Source of the DNA: Ampelocalamus luodianensis
Taxonomy: Eukaryota; Streptophyta; Magnoliopsida; Poales; Poaceae
DNA: 64,000 nt
Assembly (NCBI GenBank): GCA_036346255.1
Contig: CM070639.1
Location: 1,622,001 to 1,686,000 of the forward strand
Direction: 5' to 3'
Under the pieces are notes generated by a model. That model saw nothing but the letters and a program-made list of their open reading frames with translations. It was not told the origin of the DNA and made no database searches. Shown one piece after another: positions 36,301 through 45,366 of the stretch. Position numbers and translations under genes: made by a program. How positions within the stretch are numbered: position 1 is the stretch's first letter; every line of letters starts with the position of its first letter.

Positions 36301-37814
36301 CATATAGCAATCACTTTCTTGGAGATGTCATCAGTGGCCCAAGAATAGATGGCTCTATTGCTAAAAAGATTAGTTAATGATACATCTGTACACAAGAAAT
36401 GTATAGTTAGTCAGATAATTTTCTATCTGAAGAGCATTCTCCAATAAAAATCACACAAATTGACTATGTTTATGCTGCTGAGTTTGTTTAGATCTTGGGA
36501 ACCATCATACATTGGACATGAAGATCATCCAACCCATACAATGGCCATACCTCCAGTAGGTACAAATCCATGTTGCTCTGGAAGAAAACCATCCAGAGGC
36601 AAATTGTTCACAGCATGGTGGAAATCTCGAAGGCTAAATTTCTCTCTAGGCCTGTACGCAATCTTGAGCTGATGGAAGTTGACATATCAGCAAAAGTGAC
36701 AGGATCAGAACAGTGCAGAAGGAATGCATGCATCTGGGATCGAGACTAATCAGCACTGTAAAAATAGAGTGAAGTATGTGACAATATCATCAGCAGCTCA
36801 AATTTGGCTATATGAGCAAGCATTGCATTTACAGGGTGAATTGTCATTAGTTAAGTAGCCCACGGAAGCAGCAAATGCATATGCATCGTACTTCCGCTAC
36901 TAGTTCATTAATTAGGATATGTTGTCAGCGCATAGGTATAAGTAAGGAAGCACGCATGCAGGTAATTCAGTGCAGGGTTATGCCATTCATATTCCCAGAT
37001 GTGAATCATGACAAATTGACGATGGTAAACCCCAAATCATCATACATACTTGACATTTGACAACACCCACCCGCAATTTTTCTATGACAGCACTGCAGTA
37101 AAATTTTCATATATATATATATATAAATTAAGCATAAGTTTGGTAAACCGACATGTACAGTCGAAAGTCGAAAATTAAAACAGTCATGAATTAATCCAGG
37201 AAGGGGCCTGCGCTGTAAAAGCAAACCTAACATGTTACGGCCTGACTGATCATGAGTAGTGCGTACATGCCAGTAGCACTGCTGCGGGCGGGCGCCCAAT
37301 TCGGGGCGAAACAAATTACTAAACAGCAGCGCTCGCTAGACTAGCAGAGCTATGATGTATCAGAATGCAACCAGATCATGCAGTTAATAGCGAGAGGTTT
37401 AAATTAATTCGAACTAACTAATTAATCATGCGGCAGCATGCAACACCGAAATAGCTAGCAGGGCTGATCCAAATAAACCAAAATTAATTAGGGGAGAAGC
37501 AGCAGGTAGATAGAGAGGGAGAGAGATGCGGACCTCGGGTGGCGAGGAGGAGTTGGAGGAGGCGACGGGGTGGACGTAGCAGAGGGCGAGGCGGTCGGGG
37601 AGCGCGGCGGCGGCGGTGGGTGGTGAGGGGATGGCGGCATAGAGGTTGGCGACGTGGAGAAGGCACTGCGCACGAGAGCCATGGCCATGGCCGTTAGGGT
37701 TTGGAGGTCGACACGCGGAGGAATACAATTGAAGCAACGATGGACCTGCTTGAGGAGGTGGAGGAGGGGAGGGGGGATGTTGCGCAGGTCGAGGAGGAAG
37801 CAGAGCAGCGCCAT
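33373..37814 (-). CDS. Conserved plant protein of unknown function, 12 exons, intact
   Basis: Exons on the minus strand: 37814-37746, 37665-37534, 36668-36551, 36385-36258, 36142-35995, 35723-35545, 35296-35059, 34963-34871, 34797-34652, 34428-34321, 34175-34087 and 33952-33373. All borders are GT/AG and the phases agree, giving 675 residues. It starts MALLCFLLDLRNIPPPLLHL. The centre has a Cys/His cluster (about 260-280, C-R-C-H-G then C-P) that could bind a metal. The C-terminal third is Ser/Pro-rich and probably disordered, with EEWEKLI, a TSRILERLEAPR segment and a final FNRLRRK. The exon structure and even conservation-like composition argue for a real gene. I do not recognise the family and assign no function. 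Exon 1-2 donors (GTCC) are slightly unusual. Confidence 0.88.
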
Positions 37815-38010
37815 GCCCGCGCGCCCACACCCTCTCTCTCTCTCTCTCGATGAGCTAGCCCCCTTGGACTCCGGCGAGGAGGCGGCGGCGTCGCGAGGCA
37901 AGTGGTTGGTTTTTCCAATCGAATGGAAGGGTGGGCGGGCGGCTTGCAGAGAGATATATATAGGGAGATGGCCGGCGGGCGGGCGGGCCAAGTAGAGAGG
38001 CATTTCATTT

Positions 38011-38040
38011 GATCCGATCCGATCCGATCCGATCCGATCC
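38011..38040. repeat. (GATCC)6 microsatellite
   Basis: Six perfect GATCC units. Confidence 0.95.
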
Positions 38041-38062
38041 CAGAGGCGTATCAATGAACACC

Positions 38063-38197
38063 AACCAAACTAAGCTTGAATTCAAATTGAACTAGTTCAA
38101 ACAAATGCACAGACTAGCTGCTCCAATCCAAACCAAACTAAGCCTGAATTCAAATTGAACTAGTTCAAACAAATGCACATACTAGCTGCTCCAATCA
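38063..38197. repeat. Tandem 68-bp duplication
   Basis: Two near-identical units start AACCAAACTAAG at 38063 and 38131 and end CTGCTCCAATC. A third, partial echo (AACTAAGCCTGAATTCAT) lies at about 38389. Confidence 0.9.
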
Positions 38198-41100
38198 AAC
38201 AAATAGCATTGAGAATCTGATATCACAATAGTTTCGGTGCTGCCTGCCTATAAATATCTTCTACTAAAATCAGTAAATCACTCTGTTTTTATGTAAGTAC
38301 TGCCCATTCTGTCCTGTTCATAATAGCAGCAAAGCAAGCATCAACAGAAATCGATCCGTGTTTGAATCTATACATGCTTGCTCCATACTAAACTAAGCCT
38401 GAATTCATCGTATGGAAGCAGCCTTGGTCAGATTGAAAAACTGATATCACAGAAGCAGTTTATAACAGCTAGCTTCCAACTTAATTCATGCACTGGGCTT
38501 GTCATGCGGCTGGCAGTCTCCATCTTTTGCTTCGTCAATACAAGTTGAGTAGTTGACCATGGCCAGATAAATACAAGCTGCTCCACAAACAAACCCCATG
38601 GCGCGCGTCTGTAATCCAGTTCCAGTGCCAGAAAACAAGCAATGCAGTCACAGCCTCTGTAAATCTGTGAGCACATGGCCAAGTCGCCATCGTTCAGAGG
38701 CAGCAAACTAAAGTAGGAGCCGTCTTCATCGACGCAACATGCCTGCCACGCTATTTGATATGAACCTTCAGGAAACGAGGAGACATTCAGCAAGCAATCT
38801 GAGAATCCCTGGCCACTGCCACCTGGTTCAAAACACGCAAAGGCTGTCACCAAGTCCGTCTCAAAACGGAAATTATTCTTGTCGCTGGAAGTCTTCCTCA
38901 AATCACTCTTTATGTGCTGCAGCAGCTTGGTGTTCAGTTGAACCATTTCGACAGTCTTGTGTATCTCAAATTGTTTGCTTCTCGTTCCTGCTACATCTAA
39001 GCAGGATGGTGAGTTTGTAGCTAAAACGCAGTACAATTTTGCCACACGGATGGAAGTCCTCTCTAACACACACTTCCACTGCAAGCAAAGATGAAAAGCT
39101 CAGCACCAAGGCGAGGCCTGCATAAATATTAAAAATGTTATCTAATGTTTGGAATCTCCATTTGCAAGCAATGCAATACTGAAATACAAATCTGGCTGTC
39201 CTGACATTACCGTATAATCACAAAGTAATATTGAACAATTGGCAGAGCTCCTGCCTATTTGCTCAAACAAAAGTGGACAATGATTTTTGCTACTCTTGTT
39301 TTCTTATCTGAACCTTCCTTCAGGTGTTTAAGTCACCAAACAAAAGTTAATATGGTATAAGTGGTATCTGAGTAATTAATTCATTCGGCATATAGAAAGT
39401 TTCCTTCTACATTAAGATGATCTCACTCAAGCAATTGAAGAGAAAAGCAGCATGTTCAGTACCTTACTCTGAAGAAGAATTTGGGAACAACAAAAGGCAA
39501 TTCCATAAACCTCTGCAAAATGGTGGACAGAAACTGCATCCCTCTGTGCAAAGAAGACAAAACTGTCCTCTCCATTTGTTACTCCTTTGGCGTCCCCACG
39601 TACATGAAGCAAATATGCCACAGCAAACTTGCAGAGAAAATAAGAATCCTTTTCCAGATTACCTGAACAATTCATAAGAAATGGACATGAATTGTCGCAG
39701 CTGGGAAACAATTTCGCTATCAGTCCTATCTACTCTTTCATGTAAATCTCTTAGGATTGAAGCATGAGAAAATCTCTCTGGAAGCCTGCAAGGCTCCGCA
39801 ATTGTAGGTACCTTTGAGAAATCCACAGAAAACGCAGTACAAAATGACAAAAGTGAGCACATGAAAGCGAGCCTGGCTATACTAGTAAAACTTTGGTGAT
39901 CCATGTCCCCATGGGACACAGCAAGGAGATCGTAACTCTTTGCCAGGTCACTTAGTCTTAAAGAACAATTAGCCAAAGCAAGTACTTGGTTGTTATTATG
40001 CTCTCTAGCTACACTTAAATGGTTTCCTCTTGCTTCATGGTGAGATTTTTCTTTCTGAGCAGAAGAGTGTTCACTAAGGATACCAAGAACATCAGTTAGG
40101 ATCCCAAGAAATGATGCTCGGAGACTAATGAACCACCTCTGGAAAAAGAATTCACAATCTGAATAGGCATTTGATGAGAGGGCATCGTTTACTAAGCACA
40201 TTCTGCCGCAAATACCAGTGACCTTTGCTTGGTAACCATGCAACTCTGAAGATCCATTGAGAGTACTGTCAACATCTGCTTCAACACAGTAAAGGTCCTC
40301 ATGAAGATCACCCTCTGTTTCTAGCCCATCGACCAACTTAATGATCGCTGAAGGAAAAGGCAATAGCTTAATCTCAATTTCTCCAGCAGAAAAAAGCAGC
40401 AACGATTTGAACCAAAAACTGAAGGAGCCTGATTCAAAAGCATATGCAAGTTTTCTAAAGATAAACGTTGCCGTGAACCAGAGATCTTCGTGACAACAGT
40501 ACATGCACACAATTCTTGAGCTATCCAAACAGGAGTCAACAATATGTCAGGGTGCTCCTTTGAATCACCTGATTCTTGATTACCATCTCTGATTTTACAA
40601 GTATTCCATGAAATACAAACACACATTATCGGACAGAAGGATTCATATGTGCTGCAATACTGAGAGGCATTCTGCTGCACACACTCAATTAGACACTTAA
40701 TGCTATGGTGAAGATTAGCACCAGATGTTTTACAAAGCATATCATGACAAGCATTTGCAAACTTGAGTGTGCAAAGAATTAGATCATGCACTATAGATTC
40801 TTTCTTCTTGCTATTAAATTCAGTGGAAGCCAATTTTGCCTTATCAAAATCTGTATCCATGCGAGAAACTTTGGTACTTGTAGCTACAGGTTCGACAATG
40901 TCATTTGAAGCGCTAAATTTCTCAAAGGCAACAAATGATTCAACACAGGTGACATCAACTTTAGAGTAATCACTGTCATTTATTCGAGCCAGTTCTTTTA
41001 TCAGGCATCTTAGTTTATCAAGAGCAACAGAAGCAGCAGAAGGGTAGCCTGTAACAAGCTTTAGCATAAGACTGAATGGAGCTCTACACTTCTTCAATTC

Positions 41101-41449
41101 GGAGGACACACAGATATGTCTGCTTGCTACTTCCTTGCTTCCATGGCTGATTACTTGATTGACCAGAGATATACTGTGATCCACCATTACTGTTATAATC
41201 TTATTCAGAGGATTGTCCTCGTTGTTTTTTTCATGAGTTGACGGCATGTTGTTGGTAATTACTGGCACCCAGTGTATGTGAATGATGAACTCTCCAGAGT
41301 GCTTATGGTCTGATGTGGCTATGTTTGCTTGAGAGAGCAAAAGATATCCACGAGAATTTCAAGAGCAGTACCTTGCATCTCCCAGGAAGAACAATGCAAA
41401 GAACATTCAACAGCCAAAACAAGCTTAGATAGCTCAGAAGCACTGACAT

Positions 41450-41729
41450 TATTGAGTTGCATGCACAAACTAATTCACCTAAAAGCTTAAGCTTATAAGG
41501 AAAAATGAACAATTCACTTATACTTCAACACTCCTCCTTACGTATAAGCTTCCTCAGGTCCAAGATATAGAATAGAAGTGAGTTGCAATCATATTTTTTA
41601 ATTGCGCCAGCCGGGTCTTGAACTTAAGACCTCTTGACTTTGATACCATATTGAGTTGCATGCACCAACCAATTTACCTAAAAACTTAAGCTTATGAGAA
41701 AAGACGGATAATTCACTTATACTTCAACA
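41450..41729 (-). mobile_element. SMART/TRIM-type miniature LTR retrotransposon, complete
   Basis: Two 81-bp direct repeats (41450-41530 and 41649-41729, TATTGAGTTGCATGCA...ACTTCAACA) flank 118 bp. Next to the left repeat is CTCCTCCTTACG, which reads as a polypurine tract on the minus strand. Next to the right repeat is GACTTTGATACCA (41636-41648), an initiator-Met-type primer site on the minus strand. The 5-bp target duplication GACAT is at 41445-41449 and 41730-41734. No coding capacity. Size, layout and genic location match the small grass LTR elements called SMART. Confidence 0.93.
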
Positions 41730-42234
41730 GACATGATGAATGCTTAGAGCTTTAGCAGAATATCTAAAAAGTACTTTTTTCAATCAGATAATAAGAACAC
41801 AAGTCTAAATCAGAATGCACAGAAGCCATTAGTGTTCACCTTTTGCAGAATCCTAAATGTGTAGCTCTTACAATAAAGTGGAAAAATCCTCATCATCAAA
41901 TAGCAGCAAAAACGTGCCAAAAACAATACTAACAACAGGAAAATGGCAAGTATTTCTGCTAAACATAAAACACAAACATTTTAACGCCATAGTCTTCACA
42001 GAAAGAGAAGATTCATGCCTCAGAAACGATAACAGCAATTCCACCTGAAATAGCAAATTGACAAAGGATATAAAGTTAGTTCAAAATCAATCGACAAATA
42101 GAGAACATTAATAACTTGATATTTATGAATCATTGGTAGCCCCCAGCTTCTCAGCTAGAGGATTAATAAATGCATAACTTGCGAATTGAAAATTATGTTT
42201 GCTGCAGTACAAAACTCAAAAGGTAATTTGAAGG

Positions 42235-42600
42235 AGGAAGTCCATATAACACTTTAAACTTTGCTCGAAAGTCCATCCAGCACCCCCGAACTATGAAACC
42301 AGACATTTGATCTCCCAAACTTTACAATCCGGTTCAAATAACACCTTGACCCGTTTCACAGGGTGGTATTGCCCACGTGGCATGATGAGTGGACGATTTT
42401 GCCATGTAGAATAACACACTGGCCAATTTGGGTCAATAACAGATGGGGCCCACATGGGTTTTTCCCCCACCGAGCTACCAGCCGCGCTTCCATGGCCGCC
42501 GCCCCCTGTAGCTCCTTCCCTTTCTCTTTCGATTTTGGGGAGAAACAAAGGGATGTTGGTTTGGGGTAACATCCAAGAATTATGAAGGTTATGTTTACTG
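42235..42600. repeat. Common grass non-coding repeat in an intron
   Basis: This is an internal piece with GTCCATCCAGCACCCCCGAA, CAAATAACACC and TGCCCACGTGGCATG text that I know as recurring in rice DNA-transposon-type repeats. It lies in the intron between 42044 and 43000. No ends are resolved. Confidence 0.45.
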
Positions 42601-42713
42601 TTGAATCAAGGCAATCATACCATGTTCTGAACCTCATTTACCTACAGTTTTATTTAATTACGGGAAACAACAATCATCTTTCAGTAAATTGACAAAGGGT
42701 AAATCACATAAAA

Positions 42714-42793
42714 GAAAATTTTGATTGACAACTGGAACCATATATATCTAGAAGAAAATTTTGATTGACAACTGGAACCATATATATCTAGAA
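42714..42793. repeat. Perfect 40-bp tandem duplication
   Basis: The unit GAAAATTTTGATTGACAACT... ending TATATATCTAGAA occurs twice with no mismatch seen (start-to-start distance 40). Confidence 0.95.
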
Positions 42794-43310
42794 GACATCA
42801 TTGCCACTTGCCAATATCTGCTGAAGATAGCAAATGTCATTTGAAGGAGAAATATACAACTTATTTCAACAAACAACTAAACACAAACATACGTTTATTG
42901 CAAAGTGAGCTCAATGACATCATGGTAAACATACTTGCACAGATGACTTCAACTAAATTCAGCCAAATACATAAGTTACCAACTTGTGGGTTACATTACC
43001 TGATCACCAAAGAAAATGATTGACTTGGACGCCAATATGGAGAGTGAAAAGAGCATTTCAGTTTTGAATACATCTTGTAGTGTGCCTAGAACCACCTGCT
43101 TTCCAACCTGTGACATTAACAGTGAAAAACACTTTCTTAAAATTTGATAAAAACAATTGCAAGCAAAAATGTGTAGAGTAGTCCCTCTTAGAACAATACA
43201 CAAAGAGGCGTAATTGTGAAATGTATGAAGTATTTTAAGATACCAAATTATCATTGCTCAATACACAAAGAGGCTGTATTGTTTTAACGCGAATATCATC
43301 CTTGAAATCT

Positions 43311-43451
43311 ATATCAGCTCAATAATGAGCACAGCTTTAGTTCGATGTGTGGATGTGAACAAGCATGTCCATACGAGTTTATATCAGCTCAATAATGAGC
43401 ACAGCTTTAGTTCGATATGTGTGGATGTGAACAAGCATGTCCATATAAGTG
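43311..43451. repeat. 70-bp tandem duplication
   Basis: ATATCAGCTCAATAATGAGC recurs at 43311 and 43381. The copies differ by a 2-bp indel and a few substitutions. Confidence 0.92.
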
Positions 43452-43562
43452 TTGTCTTGTCTGTATAAAAGTGCACAGGAAGCACAGATGTTGGCCACCC
43501 AAAATTAACAGTACATATCTAAATAAATCGTATTTAACCAACAAACATATATCCATAAACAC

Positions 43563-43926
43563 TGTCCACATTAACTGTGCTGAACCCAAACCAACCACAT
43601 CCCCAGTAAGTTGCACCTCCATGATAACAACCAGAATAGCAGAGGCACGAGCATCCTCATCAATCTATGTCTTGTAGACAACATACTGAGTTTGAAAAGT
43701 CTCCATAGCATCCTCAAAATCGTCAGATGCCTCCTTACGAGCGTCTTCGGAAGCAGTCTTCGAGAGCACAAGCTCAGCAGGTGGAGCAAGGTGAGGCGAG
43801 CAAGGTCAACTCGCCGGTAAGAAACTCCCAAAGATGTTGACCACGCATGTGTTGAAACCAGTCCTGATAATTGAGACCATCGAAGATCACCGGGCAGCGA
43901 GGAACGGAAACAATGCTTGACGACAT
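43563..43926 (-). pseudogene. copia gag N-terminus, truncated and frameshifted
   Basis: From the ATG at 43926: MSSSIVSVPRCPVIFDGLNY, QDWFQHMRGQHLWEFLTGEL, then a frame break in a proline-rich part. It resumes with MEVQLTGDVVGLGSAQLMW and stops matching Gag exactly at the element edge. This is the familiar copia Gag start (F-D-G-x-N-Y then W...H-M-R...L-W). Confidence 0.75.
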
Positions 43927-44595
43927 TTTTTCCTTCTTTTTTTAGCAGGTCGGCTCACATAAAACCGGCCGAAGTTTGCTCGCTCGGCCTGCGAGCCACA
44001 AAGCGCGCACGGGGGAACTAGGGTTCCCCTTTGGCGGCGGCGGTGGCCCGAGTGGTGGCACGGGCGACTGCGGATTCGGCGGCGGTGGCTCGGTTGCCCG
44101 AGCTTAGGATGGAGGCGGCTCCCTTTCTGTTCGCACGGTTCTTGTCGGCGCTTGGGGGCGGGTCAGCTTCTTCGGGATGGAGGCGGTTCGGTCTCGGCGG
44201 ATCGGCAGCTTCATGCGGCGGCGGCTACGAGGTAGAGCTCCAAGCGACTCCCCGAGACGTAGACAGAGAGGTGGCTCGGTCTCGGTGGATCGGCAACTTC
44301 AGGCGGCGGTGATGAAGACGAACCAGCACCAGCGCCGAGCAAAACCACTGGAGGCAACTTCACGAAGACGAAGCGACGGGTGGAGGCGCGCCGAGTAGAG
44401 GCGCGCGAGGCGGCAACAGCAACCGACGGTGCCGAGTAGAGACGCGCCGAGCAGAGGCGCACCGAGCAAAACCACTGGAGGCGACCTCACGAAGACGAAG
44501 GCCGAGCAGAAAAGCACGGCTCGAGGGCGACAACAACAACCGGCGGCAGAGGAGGCCGGCGACAGTCATGTAAGAAAAACCCTAACCCTAGCTTT

Positions 44596-44607
44596 GCTCT
44601 GATACCA
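44596..44607 (-). other. Primer-binding site of copia fragment
   Basis: The reverse complement TGGTATCAGAGC matches the tRNA-iMet 3' end and abuts the LTR. Confidence 0.88.
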
Positions 44608-44702
44608 TGTTATGAATAGCGGTTCTATTCATTATGAGGCTATATATACAAATAACCCTTTATATAATAGGAAAATACACAAGCAATAATATACATCTAA
44701 CA
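44608..44702 (-). repeat. 95-bp LTR of copia fragment
   Basis: Bounded by the primer site at 44596-44607 and a TAACA terminus. A TATATATACA promoter-like stretch lies at 44641-44650. Confidence 0.8.
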
Positions 44703-45130
44703 AACACCTCATACCTCATGAACTCTATGGATAACAGCCAACGTACAATCAAGTTCTGAGAAAGCCTTAAGCTGCCACAATAACTTGAGCTTCTGATCTT
44801 GGTGAACAAATTGATCCTGTCAGTACTTCAAGGGTGATGCACGAGAAGTCCTCTGACAGCTTACATAAGCAACCAGCTGCAAACAATGCCGCTTTGACCT
44901 GCCAAAGGATAAGCATGATTCTTGACCAAATTATTATTACATTAATCAGGATGTAGTGTGTGTATTTCAAACTCATTTATACAATCACTAGCCTAATCAT
45001 AGAACCATAATAAAGAAATTCACTGACCTCCCTCTCCAGCATTGGAGGAGCACAAGCTGGAGAGCAGGAGAGAGCGGACGTGCACGCTGCCCTTGGCTAG
45101 GTGCCCGGAGGCCGCTGGGATCTTCTCCAT

Positions 45131-45366
45131 CGCTGCCGCCGCCGCCGCCGCCGCCGGAGGCTTCGGGGAGCTTTTCAATTATAAATTATTATTTACGGGC
45201 GCATCTCCTGTGGTTTTATCTCAAGCGAAGGGAAGGGATCAGGGGGCATTGGATCTTGATCCAACGGTTGGCAAGCCATCCCAGCCTATCCATCTTGACC
45301 AGGGGGCTATAAGTAGCGGCGACTTCCTGCACCTCACTCCAGATCGGAATCGCGGCGGCGGCGGCA
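45131..45366. promoter_or_regulatory. Shared divergent promoter, Integrator-7-like / sterol isomerase
   Basis: Only 236 bp separate the two ATGs. A TATAAGTA box at 45309-45316 (about 55 bp before the isomerase ATG) fits the plus strand. An AATTTATAATTG stretch (45177-45188, read on minus) fits the minus strand. Between them lies the near-palindrome TTGGATCTTGATCCAACGG (45249-45267), also present in solo LTR 2. Confidence 0.65.

Larger units (their letters stand above)
37815..38427. promoter_or_regulatory. Upstream region of the 12-exon gene, with simple repeats
   Basis: The 5' flank holds a CT microsatellite (37830-37848), which would be GA-rich in the 5' UTR of the minus-strand gene, and a GATCC run. 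A TATA-like TATATATAGG at 37954-37963 could serve the minus strand, about 140 bp upstream of the ATG. The far end is the 3' flank of the next minus-strand locus. Confidence 0.45.
43563..44702 (-). mobile_element. Copia retrotransposon fragment: LTR, primer site, leader and part of gag
   Basis: On the minus strand: a 95-bp LTR (44702-44608, TGTTAG...CATAACA, with TGTTA/TAACA ends), a primer site (44607-44596, TGGTATCAGAGC), a GC-rich leader, a gag start at 43926 and an abrupt end at 43563. AACAC occurs directly outside both ends (43558-43562 and 44703-44707). There is no 3' LTR or pol. It lies in the intron between the first two recognisable ARM-repeat exons of the Integrator-like locus, its right end 12 bp from the exon end at 44715. 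Confidence 0.7.
38428..45130 (-). pseudogene. Integrator subunit 7 / EMB1895-like locus, disrupted
   Basis: Minus-strand exons carry pieces of the plant INTS7 homologue, an ARM-repeat Integrator subunit: ALFAAGCLCKLSEDF (44898-44715), FKTEMLFSLS (43107-43000), ELLLSFLRHESSLSVKTMAL (42044-41840), SELSKLVLAVE (about 41440), SLRLSDLAKSYDLLA (about 39950) and the C-terminal FEPGGSGQGFSDCLL and GSYQIAW (about 38800-38740). The first exon is 45130-45028, starting MEKIPAA. Breaks: a net 2-bp loss in the ALFAAG exon (184 instead of 186 bp), a net 1-bp gain in the next-but-one exon (205 instead of 204), a further shift near 41757, a SMART element inside the coding exon (41450-41729), a shift near 41350 and another near 40500. 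Exon 1 also diverges early, and the C-terminus runs about 80 codons past the conserved end. The surrounding genes are clean. I infer a decayed copy. Confidence 0.8.

Noticed and set aside
41303..41512. 69-codon minus-strand ORF
   Set aside because: It starts inside the SMART element LTR and reads the host exon in the wrong frame.
44031..44569. ORFs on both strands in a GC-rich block
   Set aside because: This is the leader of the copia fragment. The real gag begins at 43926.
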